In this document: in pieces, positions 52,682-60,864 of the stretch
Layout of the letters: every line of letters starts with the position of its first letter
Numbering within the stretch: position 1 is the first letter of the stretch
From: Streptomyces parvus
GTDB taxonomy: Bacteria; Actinomycetota; Actinomycetes; Streptomycetales; Streptomycetaceae
Length of the DNA stretch: 64,000 bases
NCBI RefSeq assembly: GCF_014648875.1
Contig: NZ_BMRY01000001.1
Span: 355,304-419,303, forward strand
Direction: 5' to 3'
Position numbers and translations under genes: made by a program
The notes under the pieces: model-generated
Told to the model about the DNA's origin: nothing
What the model saw: only the letters and a program-made list of their open reading frames with translations
Databases searched by the model: none

Positions 52682-55600
52682 CTATCCGCCATCGGGGTCC
52701 GGCTCGTCCAGCAGGATCCGCTCGAGATCGGCCCGGCCGGGCAGCCCTTGCGGATGGACGGTCTCGCCCGTACGTACGTAGAGGAAGGTGGCGGTGACCG
52801 CGTCGAGCGGCAGATCGTGCAGCTCGGCCCAGGCGAGGCGGTAGACGGCGAGCTGGAGGGGGTCGGCGGTGCGGTGGCGGGTGGTCTTCCAGTCGACGAT
52901 CTCGTAAGTGTCGCCGGTGCGGTAGACGGCGTCGATCCGGCCCCGGATCACCCGGCCCGCCAGGGTGATCTGGAAGGGGGTCTCCACGCGGTACGGCGTG
53001 CGCCGGGCGTACGCGGTGCGCTCGAACGCCTCCTTCAACTCGGCGAGGTCCCGCTCGTCGGCGATCTCGGCGTCGCTCTCGTCGCCGCCGGGCAGTTCGT
53101 CGGGGCCGAGCATGGGCAGCGTCAGCTCCTCGTACCGGGACTCCACCCAGGCATGGAACCGGGTGCCCCGGCGGGCGGCGGGCTGCGGCGGGCTGGGCAT
53201 GGGGCGGGCCAGCTCCTGGGCGAAGGCGTCGGGGTCCTCGGCCAGTCGCAGCAGCTGGGTGGCGGAGAGAGCGGCGGGGATGACGACCTCGCGCACGGTG
53301 GCGCGGGCACGGCGCAGCTCTCCGGCGAGGGAGTCCAGGTCCCGGTCCCAGGAGGCGAGGGTGCGGGCCTCCTCGGGGGTGAGCCGGTCGGCCGGGCCGG
53401 TGGTTTCCGGGGCGTGGCGGGCCGCCGGGTCCTCCTGCGGGTGGCGGGCCGCCGGGATGTGCGGGGCCGGCTCGGTGTGCGGGGCCGGCTCGGAGGCTGT
53501 GTCCGGTGCGACCTCGGCATGCGGGGCCGGCTCACGGGGCGTGTCCGCCGGGTCCGGTGCGGCCTCGGTGTGCGGTGCTGCCTCCGGCCCCGGTGCCCGT
53601 TCCCGTACGGGCACCGGGGCCGTGTCCGGAACGGGTTCCGCGGGGCGCTCGGTGGGGAGCGCGTCCCAGTACTCGTCGGCCGGCGGCTCGTCGAGCGGAG
53701 GCTCCTCGTCCCAGGGCTCGTGCGCCGGTACCTCGTCGGGGCCGGGCCCGTACGCCGGCTCCGGCTCGTCCCCCTGGACGGCCATGCGCTCCAGGTGGGC
53801 CAGGACCGTGTCACGGGCGGCCCGGCGGCGGGCGAGCGCGTCGGCGTCGAGCGGGAGCGGCCAGGCCAGGTCGGCGTCGCGTTCCGCGAGGGCCGGGTTC
53901 TCCTCGTCCTCGGCGGGCTCGTCCGCCCAGGCCTCGATCTCGCCGTGACCCGCCGCGCAGTGCTCGTACAGCGCCTCCAGGAAGGCGGACGGGCCGCGCG
54001 TCCGCTTCTGGGACGGGCCCCACCAGTGGCCGGAGCCGAGGAGGAGGGAGCGGGGGCGGGTGAAGGTGACGTAGCCGAGGCGCAGTTCCTCCGTGTGCTG
54101 GTGCTCCTTCATCTCCTCCTTGAACGCCTTGATCCCCTTGGCGTCGAAGCCGTCGAGGGCCGGGAGCGTGGCCGCGTCGCCGCGCAGGGCGTGCGGGAGC
54201 ACCTTGGCCTGGGCGGTCCAGGCGTCCCGGGACTGGCCGCTGGGGAACTGGCCGGTGACCAGTCCGGGAACGGCGACGACGTCCCACTCCAGGCCCTTGG
54301 ACTTGTGGGCGGTGAGGACCTTGACGGTGTTCTCGCCGCCGGGCAGCGCGTTGTCGAGGCCCTTCTCGTACTGCGCGGCGGTCCGCAGGAAGCCGAGGAA
54401 GGCGAGCAGCGACGCCTCGCCGTCCAGCGAGGCGAACCGGGCCGCTGTGTCGAGGAAGTTGGCCAGCGTCTCGCGCCGGCGGGCGGCCAGCGCCTGCGGG
54501 GACGCGGACAGCTCGACCTCCAGACCGGTGGTGGCCAGGATCCGGTGCAGCACGTCCATCAGGGGGTCCGCGAGCGAGCGGCGCAGGTCGCGCAGCTCGC
54601 GGGCGAGCCGGGCGAAGCGGACGCGGGCCTCGGCGGAGAACGGCAGCCCGTCGTCGGCCGCGTCGCCCGCGACCAGGAAGGTGTCCAGGGCGTCCGCGAG
54701 CGATATCACCTCGGCCGGGTCCGTGCCCTCGACGGCCTCCGCGAGCCGCCGGTCCACGTCGGCGTCGTCCGCGTGGCCCGCCCGGTGGACGAGAAGGCGC
54801 GCGCGGCGGCCGAGGAGCGCGAGGTCGCGGGGGCCGATGCGCCAGCGCGGTCCGGTGAGCAGGCGGACCAGCGAGGCGTTGGCCCCCGGGTCCTGGAGGA
54901 CCTCGCAGACGGCGACCAGATCCGCCACCTCGGGCAGATGCAGCAGTCCGGCGAGACCGACGACCTCGACCGGGATGTCCCGGGCGACCAGGGCGGCCTG
55001 GATCTCGGGGAAGTCCCCGGCGGTGCGGCACAGGACGGCGATCTCGCCGGGCGGGGTGCCGGTGCGCACGAGGTGGGCGAGGGAGTCGGCGAGCCAGTCG
55101 ATCTCCTCGGTGTGGGTGCTCAGCAGGGCGCAGCGGACCACGCCGTCGCGCTCGGCGCCCGGCGCGGGGCGCAGCGCCTCGACGCCCTCGTGCATCGCGC
55201 GCAGCGGTTCGGCGAGGCCGTTGGCGAGCTGGAGGAGGCGGCCGCCGCTGCGCCGGTTCTCGCTGAGGCTGTAGCGGGTGGCGGGGGTGCCGTCGGCGTG
55301 CGGGAAGTGCTCGGGGAAGTCGTCGAGGTTGGCGACGGACGCGCCGCGCCAGCCGTAGATCGCCTGGCAGGGGTCGCCCACGGCGGTCACCGCGTGGCCG
55401 GTGGGCGACGCGTGGCCGGCCGCCCCCGGCTCCGTACCACCGCTGCCGGTTCCGCCGCTGCCGAACAGCGCCGAGAGCAGCAGTCGCTGGGCCACCGACG
55501 TGTCCTGGTACTCGTCGAGGAGGACGACCCGGAACTCATCGCGCAGGATCCCCCCGACCTCCGGCCGGGTCAGGGCCAGCTCGGCGGAGAGGGCGATCTG

Positions 55601-56356
55601 GTCGCCGAAGTCCAGCAGGTCCCGGCTGCGCTTGGCAGCCCGGTAGCGCTCGGTGAGGCCGAGGAGCGAGCGGCGGGCCTCGGCGGCCTCGGGGATCTTG
55701 CGCAGGTCGGCGTTGCTGAGCTTGGCGGCGGCCAGGTCCCGCAGCAGCTCGGTGTCGTACGCCTCCAGCGTCCCGGGCCGTACGAGGTGTTCGGACAGCT
55801 CCCCGTCGAGCGCGAGCAGATCGCTGACCAGGGTGGAGAAGGAGCGGGTGAGCGCCGGATACGGGCCCGGGGCCTCGCGCAGCACCTTCGCCGCCAGCTG
55901 GTAGCGGGTGGCGTCGGCGAGGAGGCGGGTGGAGGGCTCCAGGCCGATGCGCAGTCCGTGCTCGGTGAGGAGACGGCCGGCGAAGGCGTGGTAGGTGGAG
56001 ATGGTGGGCTCGCCCGGGGGGTTGTCCGGGTCGATGACGTCGGGATCGGTGACCCCGGCGGCGATCAGGGCCTTGCGGACGCGCTCGGCCAGCTCGCCGG
56101 CCGCCTTGTTGGTGAAGGTGAGGCCGAGGACCTGCTCGGGCGCGACCTGCCCGGTGCCCACCAGCCAGACCACGCGGGCGGCCATCACCGTGGTCTTGCC
56201 CGACCCGGCTCCGGCCACGATCACCTGCGGGGCGGGCGGCGCGATGATGCAGGCCGTCTGCTCCGGCGTGAACGGAATCCCGAGGAGCTCCTTGAGCTGC
56301 TCGGGATCGGTGATGCGTGGGGACACGTGAGAAACGGTAACCGGAGCCGCTGACAA
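52682..56356 (-). CDS. adnB: AdnB-like UvrD helicase / RecB-family nuclease subunit
   Basis: A ~1220-residue helicase-nuclease, one half of the AdnAB double-strand-break end resection motor. N-terminal UvrD motor: IVAGAGSGKTTVMAARV, LGLTFTNKAAGELAERVR, VLLDEYQDTSVAQRLLL, AVGDPCQAIYGWRGASV, TAHKSKGLEWDVVAVPGL. C-terminal PD-(D/E)XK nuclease: RVIRGRIDAVYRTGDTYEIVDWKTTRHR (Asp, Asp-Lys) and QLAVYRLAWAEL. The two are joined by a ~130-residue Pro/Glu/Ala/His low-complexity linker (53460-53780). Start is TTG 56356 or GTG 56326, uncertain. Downstream of adnA in the same operon. Confidence 0.9.
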   Translation of the reverse strand: MSAAPVTVSHVSPRITDPEQLKELLGIPFTPEQTACIIAPPAPQVIVAGAGSGKTTVMAARVVWLVGTGQVAPEQVLGLTFTNKAAGELAERVRKALIAAGVTDPDVIDPDNPPGEPTISTYHAFAGRLLTEHGLRIGLEPSTRLLADATRYQLAAKVLREAPGPYPALTRSFSTLVSDLLALDGELSEHLVRPGTLEAYDTELLRDLAAAKLSNADLRKIPEAAEARRSLLGLTERYRAAKRSRDLLDFGDQIALSAELALTRPEVGGILRDEFRVVLLDEYQDTSVAQRLLLSALFGSGGTGSGGTEPGAAGHASPTGHAVTAVGDPCQAIYGWRGASVANLDDFPEHFPHADGTPATRYSLSENRRSGGRLLQLANGLAEPLRAMHEGVEALRPAPGAERDGVVRCALLSTHTEEIDWLADSLAHLVRTGTPPGEIAVLCRTAGDFPEIQAALVARDIPVEVVGLAGLLHLPEVADLVAVCEVLQDPGANASLVRLLTGPRWRIGPRDLALLGRRARLLVHRAGHADDADVDRRLAEAVEGTDPAEVISLADALDTFLVAGDAADDGLPFSAEARVRFARLARELRDLRRSLADPLMDVLHRILATTGLEVELSASPQALAARRRETLANFLDTAARFASLDGEASLLAFLGFLRTAAQYEKGLDNALPGGENTVKVLTAHKSKGLEWDVVAVPGLVTGQFPSGQSRDAWTAQAKVLPHALRGDAATLPALDGFDAKGIKAFKEEMKEHQHTEELRLGYVTFTRPRSLLLGSGHWWGPSQKRTRGPSAFLEALYEHCAAGHGEIEAWADEPAEDEENPALAERDADLAWPLPLDADALARRRAARDTVLAHLERMAVQGDEPEPAYGPGPDEVPAHEPWDEEPPLDEPPADEYWDALPTERPAEPVPDTAPVPVRERAPGPEAAPHTEAAPDPADTPREPAPHAEVAPDTASEPAPHTEPAPHIPAARHPQEDPAARHAPETTGPADRLTPEEARTLASWDRDLDSLAGELRRARATVREVVIPAALSATQLLRLAEDPDAFAQELARPMPSPPQPAARRGTRFHAWVESRYEELTLPMLGPDELPGGDESDAEIADERDLAELKEAFERTAYARRTPYRVETPFQITLAGRVIRGRIDAVYRTGDTYEIVDWKTTRHRTADPLQLAVYRLAWAELHDLPLDAVTATFLYVRTGETVHPQGLPGRADLERILLDEPDPDGG
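53457..53545. repeat. Short imperfect repeats in the adnB linker
   Basis: TGCGGGGCCGGCTC recurs three times within 85 bp and encodes (minus strand) EPAPH-type repeats; part of the Pro/Glu/His-rich linker. Confidence 0.65.
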
Positions 56357-56381
56357 CCCGGGCCGATGCCCGCGAAAGGGG

Positions 56382-59300
56382 CTACTCCACCACCTGCCGT
56401 CCCTCCGGCTGTGCGCTGCACGAGGCCCGGAAGGTGCAGTGGGAGCAGTGCGTTCCGGTGGTGGGCGTGAACCGTTCGTCCAGGACCTTCCCGGCGGCGG
56501 TGGCGAGCAGGTCGGAGACCCACTCCCCCGCGAGCGGTTCCTGGGCCTGGACCTTGGGGAAGGCCTCGCCGCCCTCCTTCTTGGGGGCGGGCTGCCGGAG
56601 CTGGACCAGTTCGGCGCCGCCCGGTTCGGGACGCCCGCCGTCGAAGACCTCGTCGACCGCGCCCTCGCGGACAGCGAGCTGGTAGACGGCGAGCTGGGGG
56701 TGGGCGGCGACCTCGTCCTTGGTGGGGGCGCCCTTGCCGGTCTTGAAGTCGACGACGTACGCCCGGCCCTCGGCGTCCTTCTCCACCCGGTCCATGGAAC
56801 CCCGGATGCGGACGGCGTACTCCCCCGCCTCCAGCGTCACGTCGAAGTCGTGCTCGCTCGCGGTGGGGGTCCGGCCGCCCCGGTCCAGGACGTGCCAGTG
56901 CAGGAAGCGTTCCAGGGCGGCGCGGGCCTGGTCCTTCTCCTGCTCGGATTTCCAGGGGGCGTCGAAGGCGAGGCCGTTCCAGACGGAGTCCAGGCGCTCC
57001 ATCAGGACGTCCAGGTCGGCGGGGGTCCGGCCGGAGGCGACCTCGTCGGCGAGTACGTGGACGACGTTGCCGAACCCCTGGGCGGCGGTGGCCGGGGCGT
57101 CGGCCTTCACCTCGCGGCCCAGGAACCACTGGAGGGTGCAGGTGTTGGCGAGCTGGTCCAGGGCCGAAGGAGAAAGGGAGAGGGCCTGGTCGCGGTCGCG
57201 CAGCGGGACGGCGGAGCGGGTCGGCTCCTCCAGTCCCCACCAGCGGTACGGGTGGGCCGCGGGCACCAGCGGCTGCCCCTCGTCGTCGGTGAGCGCGGCG
57301 AGCCGGGCGAGGCGGTGGGCGGCGGCCTCGCGCAGCGCGTCGGACGCGGCCGGGTCGACGGTGGTGGCGCGCAGTTCGGCGACGAGCGCGGCGACGGCGA
57401 GAGGGCGGCGCGGGCGGCCGGTGATGTCGCGGGGTTCGACGCCCAGCTCGGTGAGGAAGCGGGAGGGCTGGTCGCCGTCGTCGGCGGGGGCCTGCACCGC
57501 GGTGACGACGAGGCGTTCCCGGGCGCGGGTGGCGGCGACGTAGAAGAGCCGGCGCTCCTCGGCGAGGAGAGCGCCGGGCGTGAGGGGTTCGGCGAGCCCG
57601 TCGCGGCCGATCCGGTCCGCCTCCAGGAGGGAGCCCCGGCGGCGCAGATCGGGCCAGAGCCCTTCCTGGACCCCGGCGACGACGACGAGCCGCCACTCCA
57701 GGCCCTTGGAGCGGTGGGCGGTCATCAGGCGTACGGCGTCGGGGCGGGCGGTCCGCCGGGAGAGGGTGTCGGCGGCGATGTCCTGGGCGTCCACCTCTTC
57801 CAGGAAGTTGAGGGCCCCGCGCCCGCCGGTGCGTTCCTCGGCGCGGGCTGCCGTGTCGAACAGGGCGCACACCGCGTCGAGGTCGCGGTCGGCGTTGCGG
57901 CCGCCCGCCCCGCCGCGCAGCGCGGCCCGTTCCAGCCTGCCGGGCCAGGGCGTGCCGTTCCACAGGGTCCACAGGGCCTCCTCGGCGGTGCCGCCGCCTT
58001 CGAGGAGCTCGCGGGCCTTGCGCAGGAGCGCGCCGAGGCGCTGCGCGCCGTGGGCGTACGCCGGGTCGTGTGTGACGAGGCGTTCGGGCTCGGCGAGGGC
58101 GCGGGCCAGCAGCTCGTCGGAGGGGGCGGGGACCCGGATCCCGGCGGCGCGCTCCTCGTCTCGCAGGGCCCGGCCGAGGCGGCGCAGATCGGCGGCGTCC
58201 ATGGAGCCGAGCGGGGAGGTGAGGAGGGTGAGGGCGGTCTCGGTGTCGAGCCAGGAGGGCGCTCCGGCCTCCCCGGGATCTCCCTCGGTGAGGTCGGTGA
58301 GGTCGGTGAGGTCGGGGTGGTCGGGGTGGTCGGGGAGGTTGGAAGGGCCGGAAGGGCCGGAAGGGCGTTGCAGCGCTGCCGTCGCCACCGCCCGCAGGGC
58401 CGTCAGCAGCGGCGCGACGGCCGGTTCATGCCGCAGCGGGAGGTCGTCGCCGTCGACCTCCAGGGGGACGCCGGCGGAGGTGAGGGCGCGGCGGACGGCG
58501 GGCAGTGAGCGGCCTCCGGCCCGTACCAGCACGGCCATCTCCTGCCACGGAACCCCGTCCTCCAGGTGGGCGCGGCGCAGCAGGTCCGCGATGTTGTCCA
58601 GCTCCGTGGACGCGGTCGGGTAGGTGTACGTCTCGACGCGGCCGCCGTCCCGGACGGCGTGCAGCTCGCGGTGGGCGCGGACCGTGTCGGCGGGCAGCCG
58701 GGTCAGCGGCATCCGGCGGGTGAGCAGCCGGGTCGCCGCGAGCAGTCCGGCCCCGGAGCGGCGGGAGGTGGTGAGGACGCCCACGGGCGCGGGGCTCCCG
58801 TCCGCCCGGCGGAAGGTGTCCGGGAAGTCGAGGATGCCGTTCACGTCGGCGCCCCGGAACGTGTAGATCGACTGGTCCGGGTCGCCGAAGGCGATCAGCG
58901 TCCGCCCGGCGCGCGCCCCCTCGCCCCGCCGACCCTCTCCGCGCGCCCCCTCGCCCCGCCGACCCTCTCCGCGCGCCCCCTCGCCCCGCCGACCCTCTCC
59001 GCGCGTCTCCTCGCCCCGCCGGCCCTCTCTGCTCGCCTCCTCGACGTACCCCCGGGCGTACTCCGGCACGCGCCCCCGGTTCCCCGCCAGTGCGTGCAGC
59101 AGGCGCACCTGGGCGGGGTCGGTGTCCTGGTACTCGTCGACGTACACCGCGTCGTACCGGCCGGCCAGCTCCGCCGCGACCTCGGGGCGCTCGGCGAGCA
59201 GGACCGCGCGGTGCACCAGCTCGGCGTAGTCCAGGACGCCCTGGGCGTCGAGGATGTCGAGGTACTCGGCGAGGAACTGGGCCGCCGCCCCCCAGTCCGG

Positions 59301-59933
59301 GCGGCCGGTGCGGCGGGCGAAGTCGGCCAGCGCGTCCGGCCCGAGGCCCAGCTCACGGCTGCGGGCCAGCACGGCGCGCACCTCGTCGGCGAAGCCGCGG
59401 GTGGTGAGGCAGGCGCGCAGCTCGTCCGGCCAGCGGACCTGGGCCAGGCCCTCCTTCTCCAGGTCGACCTGGCCCGCGAGCAGCTCGCGGACGGTGACGT
59501 CCTGCTCGGGCCCGGACAGCAGGCGCAGCGGATCGGCGAACAGGTCGGCGTCCTGGTGGGCCCGGACCAGGGCGTAGCAGTACGAGTGGAACGTGGTGGC
59601 CTGCGGGCCCCGGGCCGCCCCGAGGCGGGCCGCCATCCGGTCGCGCAGTTCGACGGCGGCCTTGCGGCTGAAGGTGAGGACGAGGATGCGGGCGGGGTCG
59701 CCGCCCCGGTTCACCCGGGCGGCGACGGATTCGACGAGGGTGGTGGTCTTGCCGGTGCCCGGTCCGGCGAGGACGAGCAACGGGCCGCCGGGGTGATCAA
59801 CCACCGCGCGCTGGCCTGCGTCCAGGAGGGGGGGATCCACGGAACCCGGCGGAGTGCGCACCAGGCGGTACGCACCCGTGGTCCGCGGCCGTGACTCACG
59901 GCGCGGACTGTGCCGGGTGGAGGAGGAACTCAC
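56382..59933 (-). CDS. adnA: AdnA-like UvrD helicase / RecB-family nuclease subunit
   Basis: A ~1183-residue partner of AdnB. Motor motifs: LAGPGTGKTTTLVESVAARV (Walker A ~57-63), LTFSRKAAVELRDRM, VDEYQDTDPAQVRLLHAL, FGDPDQSIYTFRGADVNG, TAHRSKGLEWRLVVVAG, RRLFYVAATRARERLVV. C-terminal nuclease: VRIRGSMDRVEKDAEGRAYVVDFKTGKG and QLAVYQLAV, with cysteines CTLQWFLG and THCSHCTFRASCSAQ consistent with a 4Fe-4S cluster. Between motif II and III lies an insertion of ~45 residues made of GEGRRGEGAR repeats. GTG start 59933 is the first in-frame one. adnB begins 25 bp after its stop. Confidence 0.9.
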   Translation of the reverse strand: MSSSSTRHSPRRESRPRTTGAYRLVRTPPGSVDPPLLDAGQRAVVDHPGGPLLVLAGPGTGKTTTLVESVAARVNRGGDPARILVLTFSRKAAVELRDRMAARLGAARGPQATTFHSYCYALVRAHQDADLFADPLRLLSGPEQDVTVRELLAGQVDLEKEGLAQVRWPDELRACLTTRGFADEVRAVLARSRELGLGPDALADFARRTGRPDWGAAAQFLAEYLDILDAQGVLDYAELVHRAVLLAERPEVAAELAGRYDAVYVDEYQDTDPAQVRLLHALAGNRGRVPEYARGYVEEASREGRRGEETRGEGRRGEGARGEGRRGEGARGEGRRGEGARAGRTLIAFGDPDQSIYTFRGADVNGILDFPDTFRRADGSPAPVGVLTTSRRSGAGLLAATRLLTRRMPLTRLPADTVRAHRELHAVRDGGRVETYTYPTASTELDNIADLLRRAHLEDGVPWQEMAVLVRAGGRSLPAVRRALTSAGVPLEVDGDDLPLRHEPAVAPLLTALRAVATAALQRPSGPSGPSNLPDHPDHPDLTDLTDLTEGDPGEAGAPSWLDTETALTLLTSPLGSMDAADLRRLGRALRDEERAAGIRVPAPSDELLARALAEPERLVTHDPAYAHGAQRLGALLRKARELLEGGGTAEEALWTLWNGTPWPGRLERAALRGGAGGRNADRDLDAVCALFDTAARAEERTGGRGALNFLEEVDAQDIAADTLSRRTARPDAVRLMTAHRSKGLEWRLVVVAGVQEGLWPDLRRRGSLLEADRIGRDGLAEPLTPGALLAEERRLFYVAATRARERLVVTAVQAPADDGDQPSRFLTELGVEPRDITGRPRRPLAVAALVAELRATTVDPAASDALREAAAHRLARLAALTDDEGQPLVPAAHPYRWWGLEEPTRSAVPLRDRDQALSLSPSALDQLANTCTLQWFLGREVKADAPATAAQGFGNVVHVLADEVASGRTPADLDVLMERLDSVWNGLAFDAPWKSEQEKDQARAALERFLHWHVLDRGGRTPTASEHDFDVTLEAGEYAVRIRGSMDRVEKDAEGRAYVVDFKTGKGAPTKDEVAAHPQLAVYQLAVREGAVDEVFDGGRPEPGGAELVQLRQPAPKKEGGEAFPKVQAQEPLAGEWVSDLLATAAGKVLDERFTPTTGTHCSHCTFRASCSAQPEGRQVVE
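58911..59030. repeat. In-frame 30-bp minisatellite inside adnA
   Basis: Three identical 30-bp units (58911-58940, 58941-58970, 58971-59000), GCGCGCCCCCTCGCCCCGCC..., plus a diverged fourth (59001-59030). They encode GEGRRGEGAR repeats in a loop of the helicase motor. Confidence 0.9.
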
Positions 59934-60139
59934 GTGGATCGCCGGTCCTGGTGGGTGTACAGGTGATGAGGAACAGGTTCGGGGCAGTCGGGGGCAGCCC
60001 GAGGAGAGAGGGGCGGAGCGTGCCGCGCGAAGACGACGCTACGCCAGCGACGGCGCGGGAGGCAGCGGCTGTGCTGCGTCCCTCGTCACGTGCGCGGCCG
60101 CGTCGGGCCGCTCCTGCCGGGGGCGCATGGCGGAAGCTG

Positions 60140-60652
60140 TCAGGTGTGAGCTTCCTCGCCCGGACCGCCTTCGCCCCCCGGACCGCCCGGGCCGTCGCCG
60201 CCTCTCGCGTCGCCGCCCGGACCGCCGCTGCCTCTCGCGTCGCCGCCCGGGTGCACCCCGCCGTCCCAGCGGGCGTGCCGCATGTCGATGCGCGGGATGT
60301 GCCCCTCCGCATGGCGGGACGCCTCGCGCAGCGGCGTGGACTCCGCGCGGTAGTGCTCCAGCGCCCGCAGCTCGTGGGCGGGGAGCAGCGTCCCGTCGGC
60401 CCGGACGACCCGCCACCACGGCACGGCCGACCCGTACAGCGCCATGACCCGGCCGACCTGACGGGGGCCTCCCTCGCCCAGCCACTCCGCGACGTCGCCG
60501 TACGTCATCACCCGGCCGGGCGGGATCAGCTCGGCCACATCGAGGACGCGCTCCGCGTACTCCGGCAGCTCCGCGTACTCCGGCGGTCCGGCGCCGGTCG
60601 GGGCGGTGCCGGAGCCGCCCCCGTCCGTCTGGTCCTGGGTCATCCGCACCAT
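60140..60652 (-). CDS. Alkyltransferase-like protein (ATL), MGMT family
   Basis: A 170-residue protein starting MVRMTQDQTD. The MGMT DNA-binding fold is clear: RVLDVAELIPPGRVMTYGDVAEWLGEGGPRQVGRVMALYGSAVPWWRVVRADG. The alkyl-accepting Cys of PCHR is replaced by Trp in PWWRVV, the hallmark of ATL proteins, which bind O6-alkylguanine and hand it to nucleotide excision repair. The C-terminus has a Gly/Asp/Pro-rich repetitive tail (GGDARGSGGPGGDARGGDGPG). Divergent from the LPG-synthase fusion, near adnA; Rv3204 in M. tuberculosis is comparable. Confidence 0.85.
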   Translation of the reverse strand: MVRMTQDQTDGGGSGTAPTGAGPPEYAELPEYAERVLDVAELIPPGRVMTYGDVAEWLGEGGPRQVGRVMALYGSAVPWWRVVRADGTLLPAHELRALEHYRAESTPLREASRHAEGHIPRIDMRHARWDGGVHPGGDARGSGGPGGDARGGDGPGGPGGEGGPGEEAHT

Positions 60653-60864
60653 CCTGCCGTACGCCACCGACAGCCCGGCCGGAACGGTGTCCGTCCGCGT
60701 ACACAGCGTGCACGCGGGGGCAAAGGAGCGTATGTTGCGCTTCCCGCGCCCGTGCGATGCACCCTGATGCCCCCCTCTGTCTACGGGCCGTGCCACCATC
60801 ATGCGGGCGGTGACCGGTGATACGAGAACACGAAGACGAACCAGAGGCGACGAAGGAGCAGGGC

